DNA of 64,000 nt from Ancylobacter moscoviensis (lineage in GTDB: Bacteria > Pseudomonadota > Alphaproteobacteria > Rhizobiales > Xanthobacteraceae): the NCBI RefSeq assembly GCF_007559435.1, contig NZ_VMBP01000003.1:1-64000 (forward strand), in the 5' to 3' direction. This document shows, piece after piece, positions 17,699 through 25,414 of this stretch (its first letter is position 1; every line of letters starts with the position of its first letter). The position numbers and the translations under genes are program-made. The notes below the pieces were generated by a model. The model was not told where the DNA came from, did no database searches, and saw only the letters and a program-made list of their open reading frames with translations.

Positions 17699-17947
17699 AT
17701 GACCGACACCACCCTTCCCGACCGCCTGTCGAGCGACCCGAGCAGCCCCTATTACAACGCCGAGCTGCTCGAGCGCGGCATCGGCATCCGCTTCAAGGGC
17801 GCCGAGAAGACCAATGTCGAGGAATATTGCGTCAGCGAGGGCTGGATCCGCGTCTCGGTCGGCAAGGCCAAGGACCGCGCCGGCAATCCGATGACGGTGA
17901 TGCTGAAGGGTCCGGTGGAACCCTATCTGCGCGGCGCCGAGGGCTGA
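17699..17947 (+). CDS. DUF3297 family protein
   Basis: This is a small 82-residue soluble protein. The sequence DRLSSDPSSPYYNAE near the start and GIGIRFKGAEKTNVEEYCVSEGWIRV are typical of the DUF3297 family, which is widespread in proteobacteria and has no known function. It has no signal or membrane segment. It stands alone after the MBL-fold gene and is followed by a palindromic repeat. Confidence 0.8.
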   Translation: MTDTTLPDRLSSDPSSPYYNAELLERGIGIRFKGAEKTNVEEYCVSEGWIRVSVGKAKDRAGNPMTVMLKGPVEPYLRGAEG

Positions 17948-18038
17948 TGTCCCTTGTGTCCCGGATGCCTGAAGCGGAGTGCGTTCGCGGCGCTGGCCGG
18001 CGTCGCTCATTCTACGGCAGCGCCCGTCGATCCACCCA

Positions 18039-18069
18039 CGTCATGCCCGGGCCAAGCCCGGGCATGACG
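18039..18069. repeat. Intergenic palindromic repeat, copy 2
   Basis: CGTCATGCCCGGG-CCAAG-CCCGGGCATGACG is a near-perfect palindrome between the convergent DUF3297 and cutA genes. It shares outer arms and layout with the elements at 12648-12677 and 36881-36911. It may also act as a hairpin between the two gene ends. Confidence 0.78.
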
Positions 18070-18101
18070 GCAACCTTCATGCAAATCGTCCTGCCCGTCC
18101 C

Positions 18102-18434
18102 TCATTCCTCCGTCTCGTCGGCGATCCAGTCGAGATAATCGGCGTCGCCGCCGATGACGGGGAGGAACAGTACGGCCGGCGTCTCGTAGGGATGGCGGGC
18201 GCGCACCGCCTGCGCCACCGCCTCGGCAAGGTCGACGCGGGTCTTGAGGATCATCACCACCTCGTTCGCGCGCTCGATCTCGCCCTGCCAGCGATAGATC
18301 GACACCATCCCGGGCAGTATATTGACGCAGGCGGCCAGCCCGTCGGCCACGATGGCATGGCCTGCGGCTTCCGCCTCGACGCTGCCGGGCCACGTCGTAT
18401 AGATCATGACTGTGCTATAGCCGCCTTCGGGCAT
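18102..18434 (-). CDS. cutA: Divalent-cation tolerance protein CutA
   Basis: This 110-residue soluble trimer-forming protein was first linked to copper tolerance in E. coli; its true role is still unclear. Family marks are [23 protein letters not shown] and [15 protein letters not shown], the last including the conserved HPYE. The ATG at 18434 is chosen because GGGGGAAGG lies just before it and the family sequence starts there. It is divergent from nadK with a 35-base gap, so promoters of the two must overlap or lie inside the genes. Confidence 0.92.
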   Translation of the reverse strand: MPEGGYSTVMIYTTWPGSVEAEAAGHAIVADGLAACVNILPGMVSIYRWQGEIERANEVVMILKTRVDLAEAVAQAVRARHPYETPAVLFLPVIGGDADYLDWIADETEE

Positions 18435-18469
18435 CGCCTTCCCCCCAACCACGCATCGGGCCGTCCAGC

Positions 18470-19288
18470 ATGAACGAAGTCGCCCGCCCCGCCGGTCAGA
18501 GCAGCGTGGAAGCCGACTCCGCGCCAGCATATGGCCGAATCGCCTTTGTCGCGAGCGAGGCGCCCGACGCGGTGCAGGCCCAGGCCCGCCTCGTCGCGCG
18601 CTACGGCAACATCGCGGCGGAGGAGGCGGAGGTCGTCGTGGCGCTGGGCGGCGACGGCTTCATGCTCCAGACGCTCCATCGCTTCCGCGACAGCGGCAAG
18701 CCGATCTACGGCATGAACCGCGGCTCGGTCGGCTTCCTGATGAACAGCTTCCGCGAGGAGGACCTGCCCGCGCGCCTCGCCGCCTCGCAGCGCGTGGTCA
18801 TCCACCCGCTGATGATGGAAGCGACCGATGTGAACGGAAGGCAGCACCGCGCCTGGGCGATCAACGAGGTGTCGCTCATCCGGCAGTCCTATCAGGCCGC
18901 CAAGCTGCGCATCGCCATCGACGGCAAGGTGCGGATGGAGGAGCTGATCTGCGACGGCGTCCTCGTCGCCACCCCGGCCGGCTCGACCGCCTACAATCTC
19001 TCGGCGCAGGGCCCGATCCTACCCATCGGCACGCCGCTGCTCGCGGTCACGCCCATCTCCGCCTTCCGGCCCCGCCGCTGGCGCGGCGCGCTGGTGCCGG
19101 AGAGCGCGCGGGTCGACATCGCCGTGCTGGAATTCGAGAAGCGGCCGGTGAACGCCACCGCCGACCATTTCCAGGTGCTGAACGTGGTGGCGGTCCGGGC
19201 GAAGCTGGACCGGAACTCGTCCATGACCATGCTGGTCGACCGCGATCATTCCATCGAGGAACGCATCCTCGCGGAACAGTTCGGCTGA
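18470..19288 (+). CDS. nadK: NAD kinase
   Basis: This cytoplasmic enzyme phosphorylates NAD+ to NADP+ with ATP or polyphosphate. The 272-residue product shows [15 protein letters not shown] with the GGDG phosphate-binding motif near residue 62, [20 protein letters not shown], and [17 protein letters not shown]. The last motif normally reads AGGPI; here it is AQGPI. The N-terminal 20 residues are an extension with no fold. The gene is divergent from cutA. Confidence 0.93.
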   Translation: MNEVARPAGQSSVEADSAPAYGRIAFVASEAPDAVQAQARLVARYGNIAAEEAEVVVALGGDGFMLQTLHRFRDSGKPIYGMNRGSVGFLMNSFREEDLPARLAASQRVVIHPLMMEATDVNGRQHRAWAINEVSLIRQSYQAAKLRIAIDGKVRMEELICDGVLVATPAGSTAYNLSAQGPILPIGTPLLAVTPISAFRPRRWRGALVPESARVDIAVLEFEKRPVNATADHFQVLNVVAVRAKLDRNSSMTMLVDRDHSIEERILAEQFG

Positions 19289-19312
19289 TCGCGTGGGGCC
19301 GACGCGGCGGCG

Positions 19313-20434
19313 TCAGGCCGCGAGGGCGTCCTGCGCGCGCGCCTCGACCTGCCAGCGGCGGAGCAGGCCCACGACCCGGTTATCCTCGGGACCCTCGCCA
19401 AGCGCGTCATATTCCGCCAACACGCGGTCGATGATCCGCTGCTTGAGGCCCGGCGTCTCGTCGAGCTCGTCGAGATAGGCCTCCGCCTGCAGCACCTTCA
19501 GCGCCGTACGGAAAGCAATCCGCGCGCCGGCCGGCAGGCCGATGCGGTCATAGAGCAGGTCGAACGCCTCACCCGAGCGGTCGGCCGAGAGCGCCGCGAC
19601 ATGATCGACGGGAATTCCCGCGCTCACCGACACCGCCTCGAGGAACAGCCGCACCTGCCCGCAGAGCAGCGAGCGCAGCACCAGCGCCGAGGTCAGTTCG
19701 CCGCGTTCCTGCAGCGACTCGACCAGCGCCCGCACATCCTCGCTCTGCCGGCGGGCGGCTTCCGTCACGGTCACCTGATCGCAGGCCTCGCGCGTCACGC
19801 GGGCCGCCTCGCCCGGCGCCAGCCACTGGCGTTCCTCGACGAAGGCCGAAAGCGTGCCGGCGACGGCCCGGATCAGTGCGTGATGCGCGGCGGCCGGCAG
19901 ATCAGCGTGGGCGAGCAGCGCCTCGCGCAGTTCCGGCACGTCGCCGAAGCGGGCGACGATGTGGCCCAGCGCGAAGCCGGGCACATCGGCTGTCGCGTTG
20001 CCGGCAAGTGCGAGGCATGCGTCGAAGCTGCCGACCTCCGCGATCACCGCCGCGATGGGCGCGGGCAGGTCCGCACGGCGGGCGATCGCGGCCTGACGGG
20101 CGGGCGTGCCGGAGGTGCAGAAGCCGATGAGTTCGCGCATGTTCAGAACGGGGGACTGGGCCAGCACCACCTCGCCCGCCTCGCCGGGAAGCCCCGCGAG
20201 CTGGAGAACCAGATCGGCCGGCACCAGCGGGTGATGGCTCAGCGCGGCGGCAAGCTCGAGTTGCACCAGCGGCGAGGGATCGGCGGCGATCTCCGGCAGG
20301 GCCGCATCCATCTCGGCACGGTCGTCGGCACCGAGATCGGGCATGACATAGGCTCGCGCCAGCGCGGCCACTGCCTTGGCGCGGGCGTCCTCTGGCGCCG
20401 TACGCGCCCATTCGAGAAACTGACGCACGATCAT
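19313..20434 (-). CDS. DUF2336 domain-containing protein
   Basis: The 373-residue product is almost all helical and Ala/Leu-rich. The segments SPLVQLELAAALSHHPLVPADLV and AQSPVLNMRELIGFC are typical of the DUF2336 family, alphaproteobacterial proteins with HEAT-like repeats. It has no signal or membrane segment and is probably cytoplasmic. Function is unknown; some relatives occur near stress or signalling genes. It converges on nadK with a gap of 24 bases. The start ATG at 20434 is the first in frame with family sequence. Confidence 0.78.
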   Translation of the reverse strand: MIVRQFLEWARTAPEDARAKAVAALARAYVMPDLGADDRAEMDAALPEIAADPSPLVQLELAAALSHHPLVPADLVLQLAGLPGEAGEVVLAQSPVLNMRELIGFCTSGTPARQAAIARRADLPAPIAAVIAEVGSFDACLALAGNATADVPGFALGHIVARFGDVPELREALLAHADLPAAAHHALIRAVAGTLSAFVEERQWLAPGEAARVTREACDQVTVTEAARRQSEDVRALVESLQERGELTSALVLRSLLCGQVRLFLEAVSVSAGIPVDHVAALSADRSGEAFDLLYDRIGLPAGARIAFRTALKVLQAEAYLDELDETPGLKQRIIDRVLAEYDALGEGPEDNRVVGLLRRWQVEARAQDALAA

Positions 20435-20543
20435 GGCCGACTCCCGGCTGCATCCGATGGATGCCCGATGATGGGTGTCGCCCGATTAAGAAAACGTTGA
20501 CCATGATCGCCGGGGGTGTCGGATCGACGCTTCCGACCCCGGC

Positions 20544-21689
20544 TCAGTCGCCGCTGCCTTCCTGAACATCGAGGCTCGGCGCCGTCACCTGCTCGCCGAG
20601 CAGCACCTCGACCGGACCGTCCTTGCCCGCCTCGACGGTGAATTCCTTGGTGTAGGTCTTCCCGTCATAGCGGGCGACCGCCGTGTATTCGCCCTCGGCA
20701 AGCACGAAGACCGGCAGGGTGTTGATCGATTCCTTGATGCTGTCGCCGCCCGGCGTCAGCACCGACCATTGCGTGTCGGCCAGAGCCTCGCCGCCGGCGA
20801 TCTTCACCAGCCGCAGGGAGACCTCACCGGCGCGGTGGTGCAGCGTCGTGTCCGTCACCTTGCCCGGCGCCACGGCGACATCCGCCTGAATCACCGCGTT
20901 GCCCTCGCCATAGGTCGAGACGACGTAATAGTCGCCGGCGGGAAGGATGATCAGGTCGCCGGAATTGGCGCCGCGGAAATAGGGCCGGCTGGAAGCGCGC
21001 CCCTGCAGGAAGCTGCCCTCGAAAATATCGTAGGTCACCTTCTGCGCCGGGATCGGCTTGTCGTTCACGTCGCTGTGCAGGGTCACGCCACCGGCGGGAA
21101 GAACGAGCTGCTCGCGCCGCGATTCCTCGCCCACCACGATGCGCCGCGCCACGCTGGCGAGGCCGTAGGCGACGTGCACGACGTAGCCGCCGGGCGAGAG
21201 GAAGAATACCGGCGCCGGATCGGCCGCCTCAGCCACCAGCGGATAGGCGCCGGAGGCTTCCGGCCGGTCGGCGAAGACGCGCCAGACCAGCCCGCGCGGG
21301 ATCAGCGGCTCCTTGTCGCCGAAGCGCGCGCTCATGCCGATGGCGACCTTGCCGGCCGGCGGCTGCGGCAGGATCGTGTGCGGATCGGCCGCCGCGCTCT
21401 CCTGCCCGCCCGAAGGCAGCCGCGCCGCCGGGCCGGCGCTGCCCGAGGGCTTGCCCGCCGGGGGCGGAGAACCGACGAAAGGCATGGCCTGCGACGGCAG
21501 CGCCTGCGCATGGGGTATGGAGCCGCCGAGCTGGTCGAGGGGCGTGCGCGTCTGGGCCTGCGCCGGCAGGCTCGCCAGAAGCGCGCCGATCGCGACGGCG
21601 GAGAACCGCAGCGCCCGGACAGCGCCATGCCCCGCCCGATCGCGACGGACGGGGACAGGGAAGACCGGATGGCGGCTCGCGTGTGACAT
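20544..21689 (-). CDS. Secreted protein with repeated beta-sandwich-like domains, unknown function
   Basis: This gene is not recognised by name. The 381-residue product (from MSHASRHP) has a basic N-terminus and a signal peptide ending near AQAQ. A Pro/Gly/Ser-rich linker follows (about 55-105). Three or four beta-rich units follow, each resembling a carboxypeptidase-regulatory or Ig-like fold, with recurring phrases such as PLIPRGLVWRVF, DLIILPAGDYYVVSTYGEGNA, ADTQWSVLTPGGD and VLAEGEYTAVARYDGKTY. It is probably periplasmic or outer-surface. The start seven codons upstream is possible, but this ATG leaves a better signal. It is divergent from the nitroreductase gene. Confidence 0.6.
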   Translation of the reverse strand: MSHASRHPVFPVPVRRDRAGHGAVRALRFSAVAIGALLASLPAQAQTRTPLDQLGGSIPHAQALPSQAMPFVGSPPPAGKPSGSAGPAARLPSGGQESAAADPHTILPQPPAGKVAIGMSARFGDKEPLIPRGLVWRVFADRPEASGAYPLVAEAADPAPVFFLSPGGYVVHVAYGLASVARRIVVGEESRREQLVLPAGGVTLHSDVNDKPIPAQKVTYDIFEGSFLQGRASSRPYFRGANSGDLIILPAGDYYVVSTYGEGNAVIQADVAVAPGKVTDTTLHHRAGEVSLRLVKIAGGEALADTQWSVLTPGGDSIKESINTLPVFVLAEGEYTAVARYDGKTYTKEFTVEAGKDGPVEVLLGEQVTAPSLDVQEGSGD

Positions 21690-21825
21690 GGGGGCCGTTG
21701 GTGCCCCCAAACGGCGGCAAATTCAAGTCGCCCAAGCATACCCCGCGCGGTCGCACGATCACACCTCCGCGTCTTGGTGGCCGGCGGCCTGCCATGCTAC
21801 GCGCAAGGGAACGACGAGGATTGCC

Positions 21826-22422
21826 ATGAACGACATGTCCGACGCAAAGACCGCCTCCAGGATCGACGCGCTGACCCTGCTGAAGACGCGCAAGAGCCCG
21901 AAGATCTTCGACCTCGCCTCCCCCGGCCCGTCGCCGGCCGAGCTGGCCGAGATGCTCGCCATCGCTTCCCGCGTGCCCGATCACGGCAAGCTCGCCCCCT
22001 GGCGCTTCGTCGTCTTCGAGGGCGAGGCGCGCGAGCGGGCCGGCGAGGCCATCGCCGCCGTCTTCGCGCAGGACCACCCGGAAGCCGACGCCGACCGCGT
22101 CGCCATCGAGCGCACGCGCCTGTCGCGCGCCCCGCTGGTGGTCGGCGTGGTCTCCCGGGCCGGCCCGCATGTGAAGATCCCGGAATGGGAGCAGACCCTG
22201 TCGGGCGCCGCCGCCTGCACGCTGCTGGTGCTGGCCGCCCACGCCCTCGGCTATGCCGCCACCTGGCTCACCGAATGGTACGCCTACGACCCGCGCACGC
22301 GCGCCGCGCTGGGTCTTGCCGAGAACGAGCGCTTCATCGGCCTCGTCCATATCGGCACGCTCGGCCGCCCGCAGGAAGACCGCCCCCGCCCGGCGCTCGC
22401 CGACATCGTGACGAGGTTCTGA
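21826..22422 (+). CDS. Nitroreductase family protein (NADPH/NADH-FMN oxidoreductase)
   Basis: The 198-residue product is an FMN-binding nitroreductase-fold enzyme. Visible marks are TLLKTRKSPK near the start (the SRRS-like FMN-contacting segment), ASRVPDHGKLAPWRFVV, and the C-terminal GYAATWLTEWYAYDPRTRAALGL. It resembles the YdjA-type single-domain family. The substrate is unknown. The flavin reductase gene starts 4 bases after its stop, which indicates one transcript and probably a working relation in flavin chemistry. Confidence 0.85.
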   Translation: MNDMSDAKTASRIDALTLLKTRKSPKIFDLASPGPSPAELAEMLAIASRVPDHGKLAPWRFVVFEGEARERAGEAIAAVFAQDHPEADADRVAIERTRLSRAPLVVGVVSRAGPHVKIPEWEQTLSGAAACTLLVLAAHALGYAATWLTEWYAYDPRTRAALGLAENERFIGLVHIGTLGRPQEDRPRPALADIVTRF

Positions 22423-22426
22423 CGCG

Positions 22427-23026
22427 ATGTTCTACGAGCCCGCGCGGCGCAATCACGGCCTGCCGCACAATCCGCTGAAGGCCATCGTCGCGCCGCGTCC
22501 CATCGGCTGGATCTCCACCCTGTCGCAAGACGGGGTGGCGAATCTCGCGCCCTATTCCTTCTTCAACATGGTGAGCGAGCAGCCGGACATCGTCATGTTC
22601 TCCAGCGCCGGCCTGAAGGATACGGTGCGCAACGTGATGGCGACGGGCGCCTTCGTCTGCAACCTCGCCACCCTCGAACTGATCGAGGCGGTGAACCTCA
22701 CCTCCAAGCCTATCTCGTCAGACGAGAGCGAATTCGATCTTGCCGGGCTCGAACAGGCCCCCTCGCGTCTGGTCAAGCCGCCGCGTGTCGCCGCCAGCCC
22801 CTGCGCGCTCGAATGCGTCTGGATCGAGACGCTCGACGTCAAGGACCGCCACGGCATCCCATCCGGCCGGCACATCACCTTCGGCGAGATCGTCGGCGTC
22901 CACATCGACGACGCCTTCATCGAGAACGGGCTGGTGCGCACGGACAAGCTGCACGCGCTCGCCCGCGACGGCTATTTCGATTATTCGTGGGTCGACGAGG
23001 TCCGCTCCCTCCCCCGTCCCGTCTGA
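22427..23026 (+). CDS. Flavin reductase family protein (FMN-binding split barrel)
   Basis: The 199-residue product matches the flavin reductase-like FMN-binding family: APRPIGWISTLSQDGVANLAPYSFFN near residue 22, a SAGLKDTVRN segment, and FGEIVGVHIDDAFIENG. Proteins of this type use NAD(P)H to reduce flavin or serve as flavin oxygenase partners. It lies 4 bases behind the nitroreductase gene. Whether it feeds that enzyme or acts alone cannot be told from sequence. Confidence 0.87.
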   Translation: MFYEPARRNHGLPHNPLKAIVAPRPIGWISTLSQDGVANLAPYSFFNMVSEQPDIVMFSSAGLKDTVRNVMATGAFVCNLATLELIEAVNLTSKPISSDESEFDLAGLEQAPSRLVKPPRVAASPCALECVWIETLDVKDRHGIPSGRHITFGEIVGVHIDDAFIENGLVRTDKLHALARDGYFDYSWVDEVRSLPRPV

Positions 23027-23110
23027 ACGTCCGCTCACGCGCTCGGCAAGAACTTGTTCACCATAATCGCATTAATATGTGCGAAGTGAACGTGCGGAGG
23101 GTTGCGAACC

Positions 23111-23824
23111 ATGCCTAACCTTGATCGTCGTGCCGTGCTCGGTCTTTCCCTGGCCGGAGCGGCCCTTGCCCTCGGAGGCTGCAAGCCCCGCACGACGACG
23201 GCGAGCGCGCCCGTCACGCCGATCGCGCCGGCGACGCCCGTCACCGCCTACGCGCCGACCGGCACCTACGGGCCGGTCTCCGACAAGTTCCCCATCGGGG
23301 CGGTCGACACCTCGAAGATCAACCCGATCTATCTGCGCCGCGAGGTGCCCTATTCGACGCCGCACGCGCCGGGCACCGTCGTCATCGATCCGCGCGAGCA
23401 CTTCCTCTACTACGTGCAGCCCGGCGGCACCGCGATGCGCTACGGCGTCGGCGTCGGCAAGGAAGGCTTCGGCTGGTCCGGCTCCGCCACAATCAACTCC
23501 AAGCAGGAATGGCCGGACTGGTATCCGCCGAAGGAGATGATCGCGCGCCGCCCCGACATCAAGCCGCAGCTCTCCCAGCTGCAGAGCGGCCTCGGCGTCG
23601 CCGGCGGGCCGTCGAACCCGCTCGGCGCGCGGGCGATGTATCTGTGGCAGAACGGCAAGGACACGCTCTACCGCATCCACGGCACGCTGGAGCCCTATTC
23701 GATCGGCACCAACGTCTCCTCCGGCTGCATCCGCATGATCAATCAGGACGCCATCGACCTGTACAATCGCGTTCCGGTCGGCGCCAAGGTGGTCGTCCTC
23801 GGCGGCTCCTCCGCCGGCGCGTGA
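23111..23824 (+). CDS. L,D-transpeptidase lipoprotein (YkuD domain)
   Basis: This 237-residue protein would cross-link peptidoglycan (3-3 bonds) or attach proteins to it in the periplasm. The N-terminus is a lipoprotein signal with lipobox LGGC (Cys at about residue 23). A Thr/Pro/Ala-rich linker follows, then the YkuD domain from about residue 85. The catalytic motif IHGTLEPYSIGTNVSSGCIRM carries the His, Ser and nucleophilic Cys, all intact. The ATG at 23111 is used; a TTG three codons before it is a weaker option. Confidence 0.9.
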   Translation: MPNLDRRAVLGLSLAGAALALGGCKPRTTTASAPVTPIAPATPVTAYAPTGTYGPVSDKFPIGAVDTSKINPIYLRREVPYSTPHAPGTVVIDPREHFLYYVQPGGTAMRYGVGVGKEGFGWSGSATINSKQEWPDWYPPKEMIARRPDIKPQLSQLQSGLGVAGGPSNPLGARAMYLWQNGKDTLYRIHGTLEPYSIGTNVSSGCIRMINQDAIDLYNRVPVGAKVVVLGGSSAGA

Positions 23825-23908
23825 GGAAATGCCGCTGACCTCGCGTCACTAAACGGTTGCCGCCCGCTGGTTGCAGTGCAAACCTGAACCCGGCGGGAGG
23901 CACCAGCG

Positions 23909-24550
23909 ATGAGCGGCCGAATCATCACCATTGCCCAGCAGAAGGGCGGATCGGGCAAGACGACGCTCGCCGCCCATCTTGCCATTGCCCTTGCGCTCGA
24001 CGGAGCCCGCGTCGCGTTGCTCGACTGCGACCCCCAGGGCAGCCTCGGCGAATGGTTCGAGGCGCGCGAGCAGACGCTCGGCGAGGACCGGACCGGCCTT
24101 TCCTTCCGCACGGCCTCCGGCTGGGGCGCGCGCCGCGAAGCGCGCAGCCTGGCGCGCGACTACGGCTTCGTCGTCATCGACACGCCGCCGAAATCCGATG
24201 TCGAATCCCGCCCGGCCATCGAGGCCGCCAGCCTTGTCGCCGTGCCGGTGCAGCCTACGCCGATCGATCTGTGGGCCACGCAGCCGACGCTCGACATGAT
24301 CGCCAAGGAAGGCACGCCCTCCCTGCTCGTCATCAACCGTGCCCAGTCCCGCGCCGCGCTCACGCAGGAGATCGGCGAGGCGATTCTCGCCCTTGGCCAT
24401 CCGGCCGCCCAGACACGCCTCGGTAACAGGGTAGCGTTCGCCGCCAGCATGGGCGACGGGCTGACGGTCATGGAAACCGCTCCCGGCTCGAAAGGGGCGC
24501 TGGAAATCGAGACGCTCGCCGCCGAATTGCGGCGATATCTGGGCGACTGA
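23909..24550 (+). CDS. ParA-family ATPase, orphan (no parB alongside)
   Basis: The 213-residue product is a Walker-type ATPase of the ParA/MinD family. It has the deviant P-loop QQKGGSGKTT at about residues 10-19, the switch motif LLDCDPQGSLGEW, and VIDTPPK. The length fits small orphan ParAs that position cargo such as chemoreceptor or storage complexes, as well as plasmid partition ATPases. No parB, parS array or replication gene is seen, and the flanking genes are chromosomal. Positioning of an unknown cargo is therefore inference. Confidence 0.87.
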   Translation: MSGRIITIAQQKGGSGKTTLAAHLAIALALDGARVALLDCDPQGSLGEWFEAREQTLGEDRTGLSFRTASGWGARREARSLARDYGFVVIDTPPKSDVESRPAIEAASLVAVPVQPTPIDLWATQPTLDMIAKEGTPSLLVINRAQSRAALTQEIGEAILALGHPAAQTRLGNRVAFAASMGDGLTVMETAPGSKGALEIETLAAELRRYLGD

Positions 24551-24826
24551 CCCACCGCGCCGGCCGGCACGGCTGCCGGACCGCATCGCCGCAGATCGTT
24601 TGTATAAAAAGCTTTAGCCGGCTCACGTATTTTTGAGCCACTTATTGAGTAGGGATTAGATCGCGTACGATCAAGTCTCGCTCACCGACATGTTATTGCA
24701 TTCACGCAAATCAGCGGATGCAAATCAACATCGTGCAATGCACCAATGCCGGACATAGCTTCCGTTTCACCAAATGGCGGGCCGCCTTCGACGGTCGCCC
24801 CCCTCGAAAGATAAGGAAACGGAACA
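24551..24826. promoter_or_regulatory. AT-richer promoter region of the small secreted-protein gene
   Basis: This 276-base gap is clearly less GC-rich than its surroundings. It holds an inverted repeat GGCTCA/TGAGCC at 24620-24639, a GATCG/CGATC pair at 24659-24672, and a short direct repeat GCAAATCA starting at 24706 and 24720. A ribosome site AAGGAAA precedes the ATG at 24827. The elements suggest regulator binding but match no motif I can name. Confidence 0.4.
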
Positions 24827-25072
24827 ATGAACAAGCTCATTCTCGCCGCCGCTACTGTCGCCACGCTGGGCCTCACCGTCGCCGCCCATGCCGAGTCGCG
24901 TGATCCGGCCGAACGTGCCGCCTACAACGAGACCATCCGCACCTCGGCCCAGCACGCCGTTCCCGGCGCGGCCCTCGTGGAAGGCCGCAACGCCGCTGTG
25001 GCGGCGCCGACCACCGGCGTCGAGCCCTATATCCAGCAGCAGATCGAGCAGAACAGCCGCAGCACCCGCTGA
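24827..25072 (+). CDS. Small secreted protein of unknown function
   Basis: The 81-residue product has a signal peptide (MNKLILAAATVATLGLTVAAHA) and a short mature part of about 58 residues. The mature part is rich in Ala, Glu, Gln and Ser and has no Cys. It has a good AAGGAAA ribosome site, an AT-rich upstream region and a strong terminator, so it is expressed as a single unit. Such small periplasmic proteins are common in rhizobia. No family was recognised. Confidence 0.65.
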   Translation: MNKLILAAATVATLGLTVAAHAESRDPAERAAYNETIRTSAQHAVPGAALVEGRNAAVAAPTTGVEPYIQQQIEQNSRSTR

Positions 25073-25141
25073 GGTGTTCATCGGCTGAGCCGATGCTGGG
25101 CATGAGATAGCGGCGCCTGCCCCCCGGGCGCTGCTGCCGAG

Positions 25142-25175
25142 AGGCGCGGATGGCAACATCCGCGCCTTTTTGCTT
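25142..25175 (+). terminator. Intrinsic terminator of the small secreted-protein gene
   Basis: GAGGCGCGGATG-GCAA-CATCCGCGCC is followed by TTTTTGCTTTTT. It lies about 70 bases after the stop at 25072. Confidence 0.92.
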
Positions 25176-25193
25176 TTTCCCGGCATATTCGGC

Positions 25194-25339
25194 TGTTGCC
25201 GGGATGTTTCCGGCAACGATACGGCAACACGGCACCACAAGGGGAACCCAAGTACCGCCTCAAGGTTGACGCTAGGGGTCCGCCACGGCAATCAGAGGGC
25301 TGCCTTTCTTTGGCAAGCTAATATTCACTGCCGTGGCGG
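25194..25339. promoter_or_regulatory. Two inverted repeats in the leader of tamA
   Basis: The first is GTTGCCGG/CCGGCAAC with a 7-base loop at 25194-25216. The second is a perfect 11-bp pair CCGCCACGGCA (25280-25290) and TGCCGTGGCGG (25329-25339) around 38 bases, which itself includes a small TGCC/GGCA pair. They lie 75-220 bases before the tamA start and could fold in its 5' leader. No T tract follows the second one. Function is inferred only. Confidence 0.4.
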
Positions 25340-25414
25340 TAGGTTCGCGGCTTCATCGGGATACCGGCTGCGGCGGTACCCCTGTGGTCGGAACCGTCGG
25401 TCGGGGGGAATTTG

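Noticed and set aside
23909-24550. Plasmid partition locus or replication origin
   Set aside because: A lone ParA without parB, iterons or rep genes, between chromosomal genes.
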